A stretch of DNA of 64,000 nt. It comes from Pleurocapsa sp. FMAR1. Its GTDB lineage: Bacteria > Cyanobacteriota > Cyanobacteriia > Cyanobacteriales > Xenococcaceae. The notes beneath the pieces were generated by a model, which was not told the DNA's origin, ran no database searches, and was given only the letters and a program-made list of their open reading frames with translations. The DNA lies in assembly GCF_963665995.1 (NCBI RefSeq), contig NZ_OY762512.1:2604001-2668000 (forward strand), given 5' to 3'. The position numbers and the translations under genes are program-made. How positions within the stretch are numbered: position 1 is the stretch's first letter; every line of letters starts with the position of its first letter. Shown piece by piece: positions 54,546 through 64,000 of this stretch.

Positions 54546-56108
54546 CTAGAGCTTTTCTACTCCTAGTGCTGGCTCAGGTGTAAAACTGGGATTAACGTCA
54601 TGTTCCTCGTCATGATGAGCTTCCGCAAATGAACCTTTTGGTTCTTTGAGAACTACAAAGCATAATGCCGAAACGACTAACGCTGCTACGCCCATAATTT
54701 GGAAAAAGCGCATATTAGCTGCTGCTTCAATGGCAGGAGAAGGATCTGCACCACCACCTAACCAACCAGGAAGTAAACTGAAAATGTTGAGATACAATAC
54801 TGCACCAACGTTACCATAAGCACCAACGTTACCAGCAACCTGACCAGTTACACGTTTCTTAACTAAAGGCACGATTGAAAACGTAGAACCTTCTCCTGCC
54901 TGTACAAAGAAAGAACAGAACATAGTCAACACGACCGCAGCAGGTAAGAACCAGCCACTACCCACTTGGCTGAGGAGCAAATAGCCGATACCCATACAGC
55001 CAGTAACAACTCCCATAGTCAGCTTACGACTACCTAACTTATCAGAAATAAGACCACCGCCAGGACGAGCAACTAAGTTCATAAAAGCATAACTAGCAGC
55101 AATCATCCCCGCCTTCGCAGGAGTTAAGCTGAATGTTCCTTGGAAAAATGCTGGAAGCATGGAAACTACAGCTAGCTCGGAACCAAAGTTGACTAGATAG
55201 GTAAGCTCTAACATAGCAACCTGAGAGAAATCGTAACGATCGTCAGCAGGGTAACGTTTTTTGCCTGATAGCAAGTCTTTATTAACAGCCCAGCAATTAT
55301 AAGCTTGGAATAAATATAATCCTAGTAAAGCAAGCCAGATAATATACATTGTGCCAGTAGCATACAAGCCCAGCTTCATTAAACGCCAAGCAACTAGCAT
55401 GAGAACTCCAGTCAGAGGCACGTTCATTAGCAATAAGAACCCAAAGTCTTTCTTGCTGGTAACTTCCAAACCCCTAGCACTTTTGGGACGACGGTAAACT
55501 TTGCCTGGAGGCGCATCTTTAGCATTAAATAAATAAAATATTCCGTACAACGCGGCAATAATACCAGTACCAGCAATACAAGCACGCCAGTTAATATTTG
55601 CACCAGGTGCGCCAAATGCTAGAAAACCACCAATAGTAGCCAAAGTAAAGGCGGAAAAGGCAGAACCAAAGTTACCCCAGCCACCATAGATACCTTCGGC
55701 TAGACCAATTTCCTTGGGAGGAAACCACTCGGAAACCATACGAATACCAATTACAAAACCTGCACCGACAATCCCCATCAGCAAGCGAGAGATTACTAGC
55801 TGGCTAAAGTTTTGCGCTGAAGCGAACATAATACAGGGAATGGATGCGTACATTAGCAGCAGTGAAAAAGTTAGCCTGGGACCAAACTTATCTAGCAGCA
55901 TCCCAATAATGATCCGCGCAGGAACTGTTAAAGCTACGTTGCAGATCCCAAGAGTTGCAAGTTGTTCTTTTGTCAAACCCATGTCGGCTCCTATAGTAGT
56001 AGCCAGAGGAGCGAAATTGAACCAAACTACAAACGATAAAAAGAACGCAAACCAAGTTATATGGAGTATTTTGTATCTACCCCTGAATTGCCACATTTCT
56101 CCGAGCAT
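54546..56108 (-). CDS. nrtP: NrtP-type nitrate/nitrite MFS transporter
   Basis: This 520-residue permease of the nitrate-nitrite porter (NarK/NrtP) family has about 12 TM helices. Signature glycine-rich nitrate motifs include GVNAGVGAYGNVGA-like NVGAYGNVGAVLYLNIFSL and the paired GNFGSAFSAF. The EGSTFSIVPLVKKR loop and an acidic C-terminal tail are typical of cyanobacterial NrtP. It imports nitrate using the proton gradient, replacing the NrtABCD ABC system of freshwater strains. It lies 200 bp upstream of narB on the same strand, and an NtcA-type site lies upstream. Confidence 0.9.
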   Translation of the reverse strand: MLGEMWQFRGRYKILHITWFAFFLSFVVWFNFAPLATTIGADMGLTKEQLATLGICNVALTVPARIIIGMLLDKFGPRLTFSLLLMYASIPCIMFASAQNFSQLVISRLLMGIVGAGFVIGIRMVSEWFPPKEIGLAEGIYGGWGNFGSAFSAFTLATIGGFLAFGAPGANINWRACIAGTGIIAALYGIFYLFNAKDAPPGKVYRRPKSARGLEVTSKKDFGFLLLMNVPLTGVLMLVAWRLMKLGLYATGTMYIIWLALLGLYLFQAYNCWAVNKDLLSGKKRYPADDRYDFSQVAMLELTYLVNFGSELAVVSMLPAFFQGTFSLTPAKAGMIAASYAFMNLVARPGGGLISDKLGSRKLTMGVVTGCMGIGYLLLSQVGSGWFLPAAVVLTMFCSFFVQAGEGSTFSIVPLVKKRVTGQVAGNVGAYGNVGAVLYLNIFSLLPGWLGGGADPSPAIEAAANMRFFQIMGVAALVVSALCFVVLKEPKGSFAEAHHDEEHDVNPSFTPEPALGVEKL

Positions 56109-56572
56109 TATTTACCTTCCTGATTGTCAAAAATTACCATAGTTAAAAGTTAAAGTTGAGAGACTAAATACTAGAACGATGCACAATTTTAATATCTATT
56201 TTTTGGGTTTTAAATTCCCCTTTGTAATTACGTAATTGTTGTTCCATCTATCTCTATTTACATTTCAAGAACTAAGTTGAGTTATATATAGTTCTTAAGA
56301 TGTATTGATCTTGAGGTAATAGTTGCATTTAAAAAAAGGTTTTATCGTATATTTGGCTACCGAAATTTATTAATAGAGCATTTTTATGTATTTTTTACAT
56401 AATCAAAATACTTTTATTGCATCTTAGGTAATTATTAGATTACGAAGGTAGGTTTTAAATATTTAGTTGACAGCTAAAAAATATCGATCTGACGATATAA
56501 ATAAACAAAAAAAAGATCGAAGCGATGAAACTTCAATCTTGTATAAATCTTAATTTCTCAATCTAATTTCAA
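56109..56572. other. Upstream region of nrtP
   Basis: A 460-bp AT-rich region between ClC and nrtP, both on the minus strand. It holds an NtcA-type site at 56347-56360 and AAGGTAAAT before the nrtP start. No gene was recognised. Confidence 0.6.
56347..56360 (-). promoter_or_regulatory. NtcA-type binding site upstream of nrtP
   Basis: GTA-N8-TAC, the NtcA consensus, read on either strand (plus GTATATTTGGCTAC). It lies about 240 bp upstream of the nrtP start. A -10-like element about 25 bp downstream is only approximate, so activation of nrtP-narB by NtcA is likely from the context but not proven. Confidence 0.5.
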
Positions 56573-57925
56573 TTAAACTTTTTGCTGACGTAATTTTTGC
56601 ACAGAATACAGTTCATCCATATCACGCGATCGCTGTGTCTTTAACATGGACAATTCTGTAGTCAAAAGAAAGCTTACAAAGCTGGAGATAGCAATTACAG
56701 GCAGCATAGCCGTCCCCGAAAGCACGCTCAAGATGATGCTGGTACTGATCGGGGTTTTGGTAACCGCCACGTTAACCGCAGCCATCAAGCAAACCATTCC
56801 TACCGTAGGATGAACTTGAGGTATCGCCAAAGATATAGCCAAGCCAACGTTAGCACCAATAAAGAACAAAGGAAAAATAAACCCGCCCAAAAAGCCTGAG
56901 TGAAGAGTAAAGCTAATGGCAAACATTTTAGCAACGGCGATCGCAATTAACATTGCTACACTCAAAGTTGCTCCTGTTTGGATAACGGTTTCAATTTGTG
57001 ATTCACTAAAGAAGAGAGTTTGTGGAAAGGCGAAGGCAATTAGACCAATCGAAAGACCACCACAGGTTGCTAAAATAATTCGCTGATCTTCTAAAGGTTT
57101 AGCTAGCTTACCTATCAAACGAAAAATAAGTACAAAGATGGTTGCTACCAATGCACCCACTGCACCCAAGGCGACACCTTCAAGTAGCTCTAAAGAAGTC
57201 AGCTTGGGAATCACGTTAAAGTGATACATTCCCCCAATGCTGATGCCAGTATTCAGTCTAAAGATGGCAAAAGAGAAAATAGCCGAAATAATTGCTGGGG
57301 CGATCGCTTCATAATATTCTAGTCCTTTACGATGGGGAATCTCTAGAGCAAACAAAGCAGCACCAATCGGCGCACCAAAAAATGCCCCCAATGCAGCACT
57401 CATACCGCAAAAGGTCATAATCCTGACAGAATCGCTAGTAACGTTTAGCTTATCTCCCAACCAGCTACCAAAGCTTCCGTTTACCTGGACTAAAGGAGCT
57501 TCAGGTCCAGCACTTCCTCCAGCAGTAATGGCAATCAAGGAGGCAATAATCATCGCGGGAGTTTTTTTAATATCAATCTTACCAGGACTATGAATGCGAT
57601 CTACTACCTGCGCCATTTCTCCTGGTAAGCCCATAAGATATAGCACTAAGCCCACGCAAAAACCGCCAATAGTAGTGGCTATTAATACATAATTTTTAGC
57701 TGGTAGCCAACTGGGGAAATAGGGCTGCAAAAAGTTGGGAACTGTATGCCAAACCCCGTGCATCATTCCTTCTAAGACAAAATAATAAATGGTAGCGACC
57801 AAACCACCGACAATACCAATCACCACTGAACAAAGAATTATCTGATGATAGGTAAGCGATCGCTTATCCAGATTAATATCTGCTATTTTTTCTAAAAGAA
57901 TATCTTTATCTACTTGGGTAGTCAA
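56573..57925 (-). CDS. ClC-type chloride channel/transporter
   Basis: This 450-residue protein has about ten helices. It has the ClC selectivity region GGSAGPEAPLVQVNGS (in place of GSGIPE/GREGP, external glutamate kept in PEAP) and the GGFIFPLF motif near the second ion-binding site. C-terminal CBS domains are absent, so it is a short bacterial-type ClC. It may exchange chloride or nitrate for protons; its place directly upstream of the nitrate genes on the same strand is suggestive. It lies downstream of the sigF region. Confidence 0.85.
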   Translation of the reverse strand: MTTQVDKDILLEKIADINLDKRSLTYHQIILCSVVIGIVGGLVATIYYFVLEGMMHGVWHTVPNFLQPYFPSWLPAKNYVLIATTIGGFCVGLVLYLMGLPGEMAQVVDRIHSPGKIDIKKTPAMIIASLIAITAGGSAGPEAPLVQVNGSFGSWLGDKLNVTSDSVRIMTFCGMSAALGAFFGAPIGAALFALEIPHRKGLEYYEAIAPAIISAIFSFAIFRLNTGISIGGMYHFNVIPKLTSLELLEGVALGAVGALVATIFVLIFRLIGKLAKPLEDQRIILATCGGLSIGLIAFAFPQTLFFSESQIETVIQTGATLSVAMLIAIAVAKMFAISFTLHSGFLGGFIFPLFFIGANVGLAISLAIPQVHPTVGMVCLMAAVNVAVTKTPISTSIILSVLSGTAMLPVIAISSFVSFLLTTELSMLKTQRSRDMDELYSVQKLRQQKV

Positions 57926-58388
57926 TGCCTTTTACCTCAAAATTTTAGCCAGGATTAGATGTCAAAGATGATGGATTTAGTCACCACTGACCTGCATCTA
58001 ATTTTGTTTTTTCACCATTGCGTTAAATCTAGTTGGTGGCTAAAAGTAAGATTGTCTATTTTGCTACTGTTTGAGGAGATAGATGCAATTTGTCTATTTT
58101 AATAATCCTTTTCTTACATCGAATAACTGCATATTTTATTAGTACTAACGTATTTACAAAAGCAAAATTATCTGGTTGGGAAATTATATTTAATCAAGTA
58201 TTTTATTTCTGTCAAAGAAAACAATTATTTATTCCTGAGAAATTATTTGATATTCAATAGAAAAAAGCATCTAACATTTAGATGCTTATAAAATAGACTG
58301 TTAAAATAATTATTTTTGTAGATTGAGGTGATTACTGACTTATCAATATCTATATATTTTTTGGCTAGATAAAGTTAATCGCTTCAAT
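57926..58388. other. Intergenic region between sigF and ClC
   Basis: 460 bp, AT-rich, holding the sigF terminator (58261-58287) and the ClC promoter. No gene visible. Confidence 0.55.
58261..58287 (-). terminator. Terminator of sigF
   Basis: AAGCATCTAA (58265-58274) pairs perfectly with TTAGATGCTT (58278-58287) around CAT. On the minus strand the stem is followed by a T run (A bases 58261-58266), suited to ending the sigF transcript. Confidence 0.8.
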
Positions 58389-59156
58389 TTATGCTGCTTG
58401 AGCCTCAAGCATTGTACCCAACTGTTCGATACCTTTATGTAAATGTCTGGTGACAGTCATAGGGCTAATACCAATATGTTTGGCTGCTTCTTTACGAGGT
58501 AAATCCCAGAGAAAAACACATTCAATAGCTGCTTTGGTTTTTTCTTCTAGCTGACCCATTGCTCTTTGTAACTGTAGCTTATCGTCTTCTAATTTGCGCT
58601 GTTGATGATAGTTAGGATCGGCGATAGTATCACCAAAGGTAATTGAAGAGTCCAAAGAATTATTTATCATCGCATCTAAACTAATTGGTAAGCGGTTTTG
58701 CAGTGCTAATTGACATTCACTCCACTCTTCTAAAGGTACGCCCAAACCATTAGCCAACTCCGTATCTCTGGGTAAACGTCCCAATTCTTCAATTAAATCT
58801 TTGCGTAATTTTTTGCCTCTAGTATAAAGCTCTTGCCATCTACGGGGAATTCGCATCATGCTACCTCTATCTCTAAGGTAATGAAGCATTTCACCGCGAA
58901 TGTAAGGAATTGCAAAAGAGCTAAATGCCGAACCCTGTAAAGGATCGAAGCGTTCGATCGCTCTGATTAAACCAAGATAGCCGATTTGTTCCAAATCTTC
59001 ATAGGGTTCAGCGCATTTTTGGCAGATTTGATGAGCTACTTTTCGGACTAAACCTATATTCAACTCAACTAATTTATTGCGTAATTTTAAAGAGGGATGA
59101 CGATAATAATCCTGAAGGAATTCCATGCAACGATAACTGAGAGTTTGAGTAGCCAT
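58389..59156 (-). CDS. sigF: Group 3 RNA polymerase sigma factor SigF
   Basis: A 255-residue sigma factor of the SigF/SigB-sporulation type: region 2 YEDLEQIGYLGLIRAIERFD, FSSFAIPYIRGEMLHYLRDR, region 3, and region 4 LPRKEAAKHIGISPMTVTRHL (helix-turn-helix). It lacks region 1.1 and the long non-conserved region of primary sigma factors. In Synechocystis SigF controls motility and pilus genes. It is monocistronic with its own terminator. No anti-sigma partner gene is adjacent. Confidence 0.87.
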   Translation of the reverse strand: MATQTLSYRCMEFLQDYYRHPSLKLRNKLVELNIGLVRKVAHQICQKCAEPYEDLEQIGYLGLIRAIERFDPLQGSAFSSFAIPYIRGEMLHYLRDRGSMMRIPRRWQELYTRGKKLRKDLIEELGRLPRDTELANGLGVPLEEWSECQLALQNRLPISLDAMINNSLDSSITFGDTIADPNYHQQRKLEDDKLQLQRAMGQLEEKTKAAIECVFLWDLPRKEAAKHIGISPMTVTRHLHKGIEQLGTMLEAQAA

Positions 59157-59509
59157 AAAAATAATGTTTTCAGTATCAACAATCTATTTATGTGAATCTA
59201 ATTCTCATTTTCTGTTGCAAGAAAAATCTACACCATAGTTGTTTTACGGAAAAATTCGTAATTGGATTTTTTCATCTCCGAGCAAACACGCATTAGATAT
59301 CAAATTGTTTGATGAAGATTTTTTTTATAAACTATTTATTTTGAATGAATCAAATTAAGCTATGTTAAGCCTAAAATACGTAAAAAGTATCTGGTTTTAC
59401 AACGATCTTGCCAAAACTAAAAAATAAATGCTTGCCGAAAATGGCAAAAAAAAACAGGAATAGTGTCTACTGTTCCTGTAAGTAAAGTTTTAATTATTGA
59501 CGATAAAGT
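59157..59509. other. Intergenic region between the oxoamine synthase and sigF genes
   Basis: 350 bp, AT-rich: the sigF promoter region at the left and the terminator of the next gene at 59446-59479. No gene visible. Confidence 0.55.
59446..59479 (-). terminator. Terminator of the ACP-oxoamine synthase gene
   Basis: On the minus strand ACAGGAA and TTCCTGT form a stem followed by nine T bases (A bases 59446-59454). Confidence 0.85.
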
Positions 59510-61138
59510 TTAAAGTTTTTTTAATTCTTCAGTCAGAATATTTACGGTAAGGTGTATTTGCTCAACCGTATGATCGCAGGTAATAAAAAATCGCAATCGC
59601 GCCCCATTTTGAGGTACAGAAGGATAAATCATAAACGGTACGTTAATCCCGCGTTTAAATAGATTCTGAGATAGCTGAATTGACTTGAGGGAATCACCGA
59701 CAACAATAGGAATGACAGGGGAATTTTTACTCATGCCCGTGTTTAAACCCTGCTCTTTAGCTAAATCTAGAAACAATTTTGCTCTGGCTTGGAGGCGAAT
59801 AGCTCGCTCTGGCTCTGCTTTCAAAACGCGGATTGCCGCTAAAGTTGCTGCTGTACTTGGTGGAGACATCCCAACGCTAAACACAAAGCCAGGAGCGGTA
59901 TATTTAAGATATTCAATTAAGGCATGAGAACCAGCAATATAGCCACCACAGCTAGCAAAAGATTTACTGAGAGTTCCCATCCATAAATCAACATCCTTGG
60001 GGTTAATTTGGCAATATTCACTGATTCCTCGACCAGTTTTGCCAATTGTTCCCATAGAATGCGCTTCATCTACCATCAAGAAGGTTTTATATTGCTGTTT
60101 AAGTTCAATACAGCGAGGTAAATTGGCAATATCACCATCAGTACTGTATACGCCTTCTATGACGATAATTACTCTTTGATAGCGGTGCCGGCGATCGCGT
60201 AAAATTATTTCTAATGCTTCCGTATCATTATGGGGAAAAGCAACTAAACTTGCCCCAGAAAGAAAACAGCCTTGAAGAATACTGTTATGGCTCAATGAAT
60301 CATAGATAACTAAGTCATTTTTACCAAACAGATGACCAATGGTAGTAACGTTAGTCGCATGACCACCAACCATGACAATGCTGTCTTCTACGCCAATAAA
60401 ATCAGCAAGCTCCTGCTCTAATTCTCTGTGTATTGGTTTTTCACCTGAAATTAAGCGACTAGCACAGGCAGACGTACCATAAAGCTCGGTGGCATCTTTA
60501 GCAGCCTGATTAACTAAAGGATCGCCACACATCCCAATATAGTTATAGGTAGCAAAGTTGATTAATTCACGACCATTAATAGTAGTGCGGTCATTAACTA
60601 TGGTTTCTTGAGGGACAAAAAAGGGATTGCCGTTACCTAAGCTGGCTACCTGCGCCTGCTGTGCCAATAATTTTTTATATTCGGGAAATTCTGTAAACTG
60701 GTAATTTTCTAAAGGTATTTCTGATTGATTGTTAATGCTGTTAGCAATCAAATTATCTTTTATTGCCAAAGAAGCCGAAAGTAGATCTTGAGCAGAATTT
60801 ACCTGAGTTGATGATAGGTTATCGACTGCTAAATATTGTGCCAAAGCCTCAATATTTTGATAATCCCAGAGCAAAGTTGGTGGTAAACGACAGCCGAGAT
60901 AGTCTTCTAAATCTCCAGACAAATTAATCGCCTCGGCTGATTCTAAGCCATATTCTTCAAAATTTTGGACAATATCAATTTGATTTGGCTCAATTTCTAA
61001 TACTTCTGCTAATTTGTCAATTAACCAACCCTGTACTGTCTCTGCTTTAGATGCAGCGTTGAGGTTGTTTAATTTGCCATTGCTGCTGACAGAAATATTT
61101 GTATCTTTACCATTTAACGTTTCGTTGAACAGTGTCAT
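59510..61138 (-). CDS. Acyl carrier protein fused to an alpha-oxoamine synthase (AONS/SPT-type)
   Basis: This 542-residue protein starts with an ACP domain (about 34-105), whose phosphopantetheine serine is in YGLESAEAI (S67). A low-complexity linker (106-150) leads to a PLP-dependent oxoamine synthase (150-542): NFATYNYIGMCGDPLVN, HRELEQELADFIGVED, VDEAH (D357, H360) and the PLP lysine in GTLSKSFASCGGY (K392). Such enzymes condense an amino acid with an acyl thioester, here probably loaded on its own ACP, to give an amino ketone, as in sphingolipid or prodiginine-type pathways. No partner genes are adjacent. The product is unknown. Confidence 0.88.
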   Translation of the reverse strand: MTLFNETLNGKDTNISVSSNGKLNNLNAASKAETVQGWLIDKLAEVLEIEPNQIDIVQNFEEYGLESAEAINLSGDLEDYLGCRLPPTLLWDYQNIEALAQYLAVDNLSSTQVNSAQDLLSASLAIKDNLIANSINNQSEIPLENYQFTEFPEYKKLLAQQAQVASLGNGNPFFVPQETIVNDRTTINGRELINFATYNYIGMCGDPLVNQAAKDATELYGTSACASRLISGEKPIHRELEQELADFIGVEDSIVMVGGHATNVTTIGHLFGKNDLVIYDSLSHNSILQGCFLSGASLVAFPHNDTEALEIILRDRRHRYQRVIIVIEGVYSTDGDIANLPRCIELKQQYKTFLMVDEAHSMGTIGKTGRGISEYCQINPKDVDLWMGTLSKSFASCGGYIAGSHALIEYLKYTAPGFVFSVGMSPPSTAATLAAIRVLKAEPERAIRLQARAKLFLDLAKEQGLNTGMSKNSPVIPIVVGDSLKSIQLSQNLFKRGINVPFMIYPSVPQNGARLRFFITCDHTVEQIHLTVNILTEELKKL

Positions 61139-61428
61139 TACTCACTCCTACACCACTTAATTGAAAATTTACTGCGGGGATATTGTCCACCAACAGATAA
61201 TAAGAATCTTGGGGATTGCTTATACTGATTACTGATTATTGATTACTGTTTTGCCATGAACCCCCACCAAAATACCAGAGTATTCAGCAGGGGTTTGTTT
61301 TAGTTGCTTGGTTAATAACACTAATATAATGGCGACCTCACCTTTTGTTATAGATCATAAATAATAGATCGAATTTATAACAAATATAGTGTAGATCGCC
61401 AGTAATTCAAGTAAATATGTCGTCAGTT

Positions 61429-62412
61429 TTAACTCGCAATATACTCTCGAACGTAGCTTCGACGACGTTTAAGCTGTGCTATAGCCTGATGCTCTAACTG
61501 ACGCACTCTTTCTCGACTAAGACTCATTCTCTGACCAATTTTAGCTAAGGATAGTTCTTTACCATCTTCTAAACCAAAACGTAAGATAATGACTTCTTGC
61601 TGTTGGGGGGATAAATCCGCCATTAGATTATATAGGTCTTGACGCAGAAGCTGCTGAGTTGCATAGCTGTCTGGTGAAGCTCCTTCATCTTCTAGCAACT
61701 CTGATAACTCAGTATCCTGGTTGTCACCTACACGCACATCCAGAGAAATTGGTTGACGGGCAATACTCAGATACTCGCGAATTTGGTCAGGTTTGAGATC
61801 TAACTCTTGAGCAATTTCTTGGGGTTCGGCACTACGTCCTAACTTTTGGGATAGCTCTCTTTGAGTTTTCTTAATTTTATTGAGTTTTTCGGTGATGTGA
61901 ATCGGCAATCGAATGGTACGGGCTTGTTGAGCGATCGCTCTGGTGATTGCCTGGCGAATCCACCAGTAGGCATAGGTAGAAAATTTGTATCCTTTGGTAG
62001 GGTCAAATTTTTCTACTCCTCTTTCTAAGCCAAGACTACCTTCTTGGATTAGATCGAGAAATTCCATATTGCGCTTTTGGTATTTTTTAGCGATCGCTAC
62101 TACCAAACGCAGGTTAGCCTCAATCATTTTGCGCTTTGCTCTTTGACCTTCAGTGATAACCCTGTTAAGTTCAATTTCACTCATTTGGGCTGATTTTGCC
62201 CACTCCTTCAGGCTGAGTGTAGTGTCTAACTGTTGCTCTAACTCTTCTTTCTCGGTTAACAGGATCATCATTTTCTGTACTTGCTTGCCGTAAACAATTT
62301 CTTGTTCATGGGTCAACAAGCGTACCCGTCCAATTTCATGCAAATAAGTTCTGACCATATCTGCTGAATAGTTACTTCTGGGGTTAGTTTTGTCGATTTT
62401 GGCTTTGGGCAT
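61429..62412 (-). CDS. Group 2 (SigB/SigD-type) RNA polymerase sigma factor
   Basis: A 327-residue sigma-70 family protein: region 1.2 [21 protein letters not shown], region 2 [36 protein letters not shown] and [18 protein letters not shown], region 3 [19 protein letters not shown], and region 4.2 [20 protein letters not shown]. It lacks the long N-terminal region 1.1 of the primary SigA and so is a group 2, non-essential stress-type factor. SigB, SigC, SigD and SigE cannot be told apart with confidence by eye, so no symbol is given. Monocistronic. Confidence 0.88.
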   Translation of the reverse strand: MPKAKIDKTNPRSNYSADMVRTYLHEIGRVRLLTHEQEIVYGKQVQKMMILLTEKEELEQQLDTTLSLKEWAKSAQMSEIELNRVITEGQRAKRKMIEANLRLVVAIAKKYQKRNMEFLDLIQEGSLGLERGVEKFDPTKGYKFSTYAYWWIRQAITRAIAQQARTIRLPIHITEKLNKIKKTQRELSQKLGRSAEPQEIAQELDLKPDQIREYLSIARQPISLDVRVGDNQDTELSELLEDEGASPDSYATQQLLRQDLYNLMADLSPQQQEVIILRFGLEDGKELSLAKIGQRMSLSRERVRQLEHQAIAQLKRRRSYVREYIAS

Positions 62413-63034
62413 TTGTACAGTTATGACTCCTTATAAACTGATTAAAAGTCAGCGATACTTCTTCTTTTTACGAACTGTCCGACTGAATGTTTAGACGTGT
62501 GATTAGTTATAAAGGTTCAACTAATTTTTTGATAGCTTTAAGCTCTAGGCTGTAGGCCATAAGCTTAGTAATAAAAAATCACTAATGTCTTCCCTACCTG
62601 ATTGACTGACAAAACTTTCAAGAAATATTGTAGGAATAAGTTAAAACTTTGAACTCCAACTGATCTGCTCGTTTTTGATATTGCGATCGTGATGCCATTG
62701 CAGGTGAGGGATCTTGATTACTAGAGAAAGTCACGCAATGAAGTAAATTCCAACCATTAATGAGTGCAGCTTTGACCCAATCCCTCAACTCTTTACTGAA
62801 TCTCTATTCTCAGGTTTTTCTCTTCATCTTTTGTCAGTCAACCAGCTTCCCTACTTTTATATGATCGACCTAAACAGTTTATGCAAGACCAATCTCGATG
62901 TATGGATTGCCGAACTATTGAGGATGTAATTTACAACTTTAATATTGCTGATTTAACTGAAAAAAACCTGACTAGATTATGAGAAGTAAATAAGAATTTA
63001 GAAGAACTTTTTTGATTAAACAAAATGTTTTAGC
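62413..63034. other. Intergenic region with a possible gene remnant
   Basis: 620 bp between the sigma factor and cobD. It contains a protein-like frame at 62628-62803 (described separately). Near 62862-62950 short plus-strand frames have protein-like composition but no start or family. Confidence 0.5.
62628..62803 (-). pseudogene. Possible remnant of a protein-coding gene
   Basis: A minus-strand frame of about 58 codons between two stops, with no ATG near the start. It translates with a protein-like composition (WVKAALINGWNLLHCV, DPSPAMASRSQYQKRADQLE) rather than random sequence. It could be the last part of a decayed gene. No family is recognised. Confidence 0.3.
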
Positions 63035-64000
63035 TTAGAAATTGAGCATAGTCATGGCAAACCATAAGGTTGTTCCAATCCCCAGCCAAACTAGAAAACA
63101 GTAGCGAGTTAAAATTAAAGCCCGATCGATTTTAGTAACAGAAATTGCTTCTAAAGGATTTCCCAGCAAAGGTTTATTTTTCACTACCCCTTGATAAGTA
63201 TTTTGACCCCCTAGCTGCACATTTAAAGTTGCTGCATAAACTGCTTCACTCCAGCCTGAATTGGGGCTAGGATCTTTGATTCCATCTCGGCGACAGATTT
63301 CTAATACTTTTAACGGCTGACCAGAAAATAAGCTTAAAGTCAATACGGTTAAGCGACAGGGAAACCAGGTTAAGCGATCTTCTAATTGCGCGCTAAACCA
63401 GCCCAGATCGCTATAGGGTTCACGACGATAGCCCACCATAGAGTCTAGGGTGCTTGCAGCCTTGTAAGCCAATGCTAACGGTACTGCACCTACACCTGGA
63501 ATAAAGATTCCCAAAATGGCATAAAAAAGAGGTGCAGTGACTCCATCGACTGTATTTTCAGCTATAGTTTCCAGCAATGCCCGCAATATTTCCAACTCTG
63601 ATAGATTATCCGTGTCCCGCCCTACATATAGGCTAAGACGAGAACGAGCTACGGTTAAATCTTGAGTGTCGAGCGATCGCAATACGTCTTCAACTGCAAC
63701 TCTCAAACTTTTGCCCGCCAAGCAACTAGCTAGTAATACTGTTGCCACGACAGATCCTAATAGAGGCTGGATGATACTAAAACCCCAAATAATTAGCCAA
63801 CCTACTAAGCCACTACCAATGATCAGAATTAGCCCTAGCAATACTCCCGCAAAACGACGTTGCCATCCAGGTTGAGCAAATTTGATTGCTAAGTCTACAT
63901 AGTTTTTAATTAGCCAGCCCATAATTTGGACTGGATGAAGCCATTCCCAAGGATCTCCTATTAAGTAATCTTCAATAGCTGCTAGTAGTAAAATTAAGGG
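63035..64000 (-). CDS. cobD: Adenosylcobinamide-phosphate synthase (partial, N terminus beyond window)
   Basis: A membrane protein of cobalamin biosynthesis (CobD/CbiB), which attaches aminopropanol phosphate to adenosylcobyric acid. The frame is open to the right edge, so only the first residues are missing: an upstream part with DYLIGDPWEWLHPVQIMGWL precedes the ATG at 63922. Visible motifs are ALLETIAENTVDGVTAPLFY, YKAASTLDSMVGYR and RDGIKDPSPNSGWSEAV, all typical. Hydrophobic segments lie at the N terminus, middle and C terminus. It is the last gene in the window. Confidence 0.92.
   Translation of the reverse strand, partial: PLILLLAAIEDYLIGDPWEWLHPVQIMGWLIKNYVDLAIKFAQPGWQRRFAGVLLGLILIIGSGLVGWLIIWGFSIIQPLLGSVVATVLLASCLAGKSLRVAVEDVLRSLDTQDLTVARSRLSLYVGRDTDNLSELEILRALLETIAENTVDGVTAPLFYAILGIFIPGVGAVPLALAYKAASTLDSMVGYRREPYSDLGWFSAQLEDRLTWFPCRLTVLTLSLFSGQPLKVLEICRRDGIKDPSPNSGWSEAVYAATLNVQLGGQNTYQGVVKNKPLLGNPLEAISVTKIDRALILTRYCFLVWLGIGTTLWFAMTMLNF

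Noticed and set aside
62862-63000. Plus-strand short frames before cobD
   Set aside because: Two different frames look equally protein-like, with no start or continuity, so no gene can be supported.

Overview
The window comes from a cyanobacterium. The HIP1 octamer GCGATCGC and its near variants occur throughout at about 40 percent GC. The gene set is that of an oxygenic phototroph: chlB (dark protochlorophyllide reductase), sqdB (sulfolipid), a CRR6-type NDH-1 assembly factor, ferredoxin-type sir and narB, an NrtP-type nitrate permease, SigF, a FurC/PerR-type regulator and FutC. I cannot name the genus; an uncommon unicellular or colonial lineage is plausible. No rRNA, tRNA, complete insertion sequence or CRISPR array was seen.

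Layout. 1-1518 holds a GC-rich tandem SurE-like gene that runs off the left edge. 2.2-8.8 kb carries a phosphoribulokinase paralogue, a SIMPL protein, CRR6, a Fur-family regulator, sulfite reductase and a degenerate kinase/receiver protein. 9.1-11.9 kb (minus strand) is an uncharacterised set: a MysD-related ATP-grasp ligase, a HAD-fold protein without its catalytic aspartate, and a TauD-type dioxygenase. 12.9-15.4 kb holds a Mo-nitro-C small protein, a protein with a TIR-like C terminus, and FutC. 15.5-20.9 kb (minus strand) holds sqdB and a glycosyltransferase/methyltransferase cluster. 21.1-30.5 kb is a TetR regulator, an RND efflux pair, a DUF389 protein, an exported glycine-rich protein and two tandem COQ4-like genes. 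The tetR gene and the exported-protein/COQ4 cluster carry the same double operator. 30.5-37.8 kb is mostly housekeeping (an ECF-type ATPase, rsmG, glmS), with a DUF29 gene broken by a palindromic insertion.

37.8-44.1 kb is an accessory region. It has a STAND/NB-ARC-TPR gene split at an A AAA AAG slippery heptamer, remnants that look like Cas8 and DISARM genes, an SRPBCC gene with an amber codon, and a foreign GFA-family gene with an integron-type attC site. That cassette sits between two copies of the clpB 3' end. From 44 kb on the content is core: clpB, chlB, rplU-rpmA, a DUF4912 protein, nrtP-narB (with an NtcA-type site upstream), a ClC channel, sigF, an ACP-oxoamine synthase fusion, a group 2 sigma factor, and cobD running off the right edge.

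The strongest leads are the shared TetR operator, the slippery-site STAND gene, the attC cassette flanked by clpB duplications, and the ligase/pseudo-HAD/dioxygenase set. All functional names rest on motif recognition by eye; no database search was run.
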